A stretch of DNA of 64,000 bases from Cyclobacteriaceae bacterium (GTDB lineage: Bacteria > Bacteroidota > Bacteroidia > Cytophagales > Cyclobacteriaceae), in NCBI GenBank assembly GCA_019638275.1, contig JAHBUC010000002.1:310001-374000 (forward strand). The letters run 5' to 3'. The notes beneath the pieces are model-generated. The model ran no database searches. It saw only the letters and a program-made list of their open reading frames with translations, and was not told the origin of the DNA. Below are positions 62,063 to 64,000 of this stretch, in pieces. The first letter of the stretch is position 1, and every line of letters begins with the position of its first letter. The position numbers were made by a program, and so were the translations under genes.

Positions 62063-63586
62063 ATGAACCGTAAAGTGCTGCTGATGATATTGGATGGCTG
62101 GGGAATTGCCACCAACAAAAATGTTTCGGCTGTTGATAAAGCCCATACACCCTTTATGGATTCGCTTTACCCGCGCTATCCGTACAGCAAACTACAGGCT
62201 TCCGGTCTTGCTGTAGGTCTCCCTGACGGACAGATGGGTAACTCGGAAGTCGGGCACATGAATATTGGTGCTGGTCGTGTGGTTTACCAGGACCTGGTTC
62301 GTGTAAACAAAGCGATCGAAGATCAGGAACTCGATACCCACCCGGTGTTGCTTGATGTTTTCAAGCATATAAAGGAAAACAAAAAATCGCTTCACCTCAT
62401 TGGATTGGTTTCTGATGGTGGAGTCCATTCCCACATCAATCACTTAAAAGGAATTATATCAATTGCCCATCAGCATAACGTTGAACGCGTATTTATTCAT
62501 GCGTTTATGGATGGCCGCGACACCGATCCAAAAAGCGGTGTCGGCTTTTTGAATGACCTGGAAAATCACCTTAAGCAAGCAACCGGAAAAATTGCCAGTG
62601 TGGTAGGACGATATTATGCCATGGATCGCGACAAGCGCTGGGAACGGGTTAAACTTGCGTATGACCTGATGGTTCATGGAACGGGCAAAGCCACAACAAA
62701 CGCAATAGAAGCTGTGAAGCAATCTTATGAAGAAGGTGTTACCGATGAGTTTATCAAGCCCATTGTGGTAACAGAAAACAATCAACCGTTGGCCACTATT
62801 CAAGCTGGTGATGCCGTGCTGTGTTTTAACTTCCGAACCGACAGAGGCCGACAAATTACGCAAGCGTTGACGCAACAGGATTTCCCTGAAGTTGGCCTGA
62901 AAAAGTTGGACCTGCATTACACCACACTCACCACCTATGACGAAACTTTCAAAAATGTTCGCGTCATTTTTGAAAAGGATAACCTGGAAAATACACTAGG
63001 CGAAGTGTTGGCCCGTGCAGGAAAAAAGCAAATCCGCATTGCCGAAACTGAAAAGTATCCGCATGTAACGTTCTTCTTTTCGGGAGGACGTGAAGAGGTT
63101 TTTAACGGAGAAAGTCGCATTCTATGTCCTTCACCAAAAGTTGCCACATATGACCTTCAACCGGAAATGAGTGCGCATGAAATAAAAGATAAAATCATTA
63201 CCGAACTGGACAAACAAGAAGCAGATTTTATCTGTTTGAATTTTGCCAATCCGGATATGGTAGGACACACCGGTGTATTTGAGGCCGCAGTGAAGGCGTG
63301 CGAAACGGTTGACTTCTGCGCAGGGAAAGTAACAGAAGCTGCATTAAAAAATGGCTACGCAACCATTATCATTGCCGACCACGGTAATGCCGATTGCATG
63401 ATCAATGACGATGGCACGCCAAACACGGCACACACCACCAACCTGGTTCCGTGCATTTTGGTATCTGATTTTTACAAAGGGCACATGAAGGATGGAAAGC
63501 TAGGTGACCTCGCGCCTACAATTCTTAAGCTGATTGGTGTACGTGTTCCTCAGGAAATGACTGGTAATGTGTTGATCGATGCCTGA
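62063..63586 (+). CDS. gpmI: 2,3-bisphosphoglycerate-independent phosphoglycerate mutase
   Basis: 507 residues from the ATG at 62063; longer starts at 62021 and 62057 are less likely given the -7 box. It interconverts 3- and 2-phosphoglycerate in glycolysis, using two metal ions. Seen: VLLMILDGWGIA, the serine nucleophile Ser61 in QMGNSEVGHMNIGAGR, the HAFMDGRDTDPKSG and GRYYAMDRDKRWERV segments, and the late metal ligands in IIADHGNAD and PNTAHT. Normal length. Its stop (TGA) overlaps the start of the next gene by 8 bases. Confidence 0.97.
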   Translation: MNRKVLLMILDGWGIATNKNVSAVDKAHTPFMDSLYPRYPYSKLQASGLAVGLPDGQMGNSEVGHMNIGAGRVVYQDLVRVNKAIEDQELDTHPVLLDVFKHIKENKKSLHLIGLVSDGGVHSHINHLKGIISIAHQHNVERVFIHAFMDGRDTDPKSGVGFLNDLENHLKQATGKIASVVGRYYAMDRDKRWERVKLAYDLMVHGTGKATTNAIEAVKQSYEEGVTDEFIKPIVVTENNQPLATIQAGDAVLCFNFRTDRGRQITQALTQQDFPEVGLKKLDLHYTTLTTYDETFKNVRVIFEKDNLENTLGEVLARAGKKQIRIAETEKYPHVTFFFSGGREEVFNGESRILCPSPKVATYDLQPEMSAHEIKDKIITELDKQEADFICLNFANPDMVGHTGVFEAAVKACETVDFCAGKVTEAALKNGYATIIIADHGNADCMINDDGTPNTAHTTNLVPCILVSDFYKGHMKDGKLGDLAPTILKLIGVRVPQEMTGNVLIDA

Positions 63587-64000
63587 CAATTATCTGAAAT
63601 ATTCTTTCCGTTGGATTGCATTGCTTCTCACTATGCTGATGGCTTCATGCAACAAACCAAACAAAACCGAGGCCACCCATTTCAACATCGACAGCCTGGT
63701 GGCAAAACAGGTAGTTGATTTATGGTTGCTTAAGGCAGCATTAATTAAAGAAGGCAGTATAGGCGATATCCGGCAAGACACGCTGCTCACATCACTTGAT
63801 ACAGTACGTTGGAAAAAGGAGCTCGATATTTTCTCCGAAATCGGGCTGGTCAATAAACCCGCTTATCGGGCATTGTATACAGTGAAAGACGGCCTGCGCG
63901 ATGCATCAAGCAACCTCACCATTCGTGAATTTGAGACGGATGAAGAGCTGCCTGTTCAATCCTTAAAACTCTTTTACCTCGATAATTTGCAAAAACTGCG
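63579..64000 (+). CDS. Hypothetical lipoprotein, 5' part (runs off window)
   Basis: The ATG at 63579 overlaps the gpmI stop and 140 codons are read to the window end with no stop. The N-terminus (RWIALLLTMLMASCN) is a lipoprotein signal with a lipobox ending MASC. The mature part begins with NKPNKTEATHFNIDSL, then helical DLWLLKAALIKEGSIGD and further charged segments (DTVRWKKELDIF; LTIREFETDEELP). No family recognised. It would be co-translated with gpmI. Confidence 0.75.
   Translation, partial: MPDNYLKYSFRWIALLLTMLMASCNKPNKTEATHFNIDSLVAKQVVDLWLLKAALIKEGSIGDIRQDTLLTSLDTVRWKKELDIFSEIGLVNKPAYRALYTVKDGLRDASSNLTIREFETDEELPVQSLKLFYLDNLQKL

Overview
The window is chromosomal DNA from a member of the Bacteroidota, most likely the order Cytophagales. 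This rests on several lines. Protein families largely restricted to the phylum occur (tandem DUF6089 barrels, a type IX secretion sorting domain, DUF3857 transglutaminase-like pairs, DUF4783). Gene orders typical of the phylum occur (rpsU-xerC-hpf; CBS-nadK-uppS-bamA-skp-skp). Promoters have the phylum's TTG-N(18-21)-TAnnTTTG form rather than -35/-10 boxes. The content is overwhelmingly housekeeping. No rRNA, tRNA, CRISPR array, insertion sequence or prophage was seen.

Layout. 1-8056: the end of a repeat-built secreted protein, a nitroreductase, two tandem secreted paralogues, a TfoX-like protein, three lipoproteins, prfA, lemA, and small secreted DUF2059 and NTF2-like proteins. 8057-8724 is a gene-poor stretch with a decayed gene tail and a small membrane-protein ORF. 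8725-13133 is the rimP-nusA-infB operon (minus strand), with a recognisable promoter and a leader hairpin; an approximately 106-bp nested palindrome lies upstream. 13415-16662 is a nucleotide-sugar cluster (rfbA, rfbB, ugd). 16810-20961 holds acyl-CoA dehydrogenase, rpsU, xerC, hpf and metK. 21043-29201 holds an RsmI-like methyltransferase, an alpha/beta hydrolase, lysA, a PA0069-type radical SAM protein, a PLP-dependent deaminase-like enzyme, a T9SS cargo protein, a UPF0316 membrane protein and radA. 29317-35699 holds two DUF3857 proteins, a secreted unknown, an SDR and a LpxL-like acyltransferase. 35696-43736 holds a SNF2 helicase, a LolE-like permease, rbfA, a polytopic membrane protein, and a run of antitoxin, PIN toxin, tatC and rpiB. 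43804-48546 holds glyA, two TPM-domain proteins, pdxJ, yqeY and cvpA.

48616-57380 is the envelope-biogenesis stretch: hydrolase, CBS protein, nadK, two DUF6089 barrels, uppS, bamA and two Skp-like chaperones, all on the plus strand and tightly packed. 57413-64000 holds an ATP-grasp protein, a DinB-like protein, a YHS protein, recX, a YcxB-like protein, nadC, a DUF4783 protein, gpmI and the start of a lipoprotein that runs off the window.

No clearly new multi-gene system stands out. The items most worth a second look are the toxin-antitoxin pair translationally overlapping tatC, the nested palindromic element and leader hairpin upstream of rimP-nusA-infB, the decayed gene tail at 8073-8213, and the tandem paralogues at 1555-2983. 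All family names come from reading motifs by eye; no database search was run.
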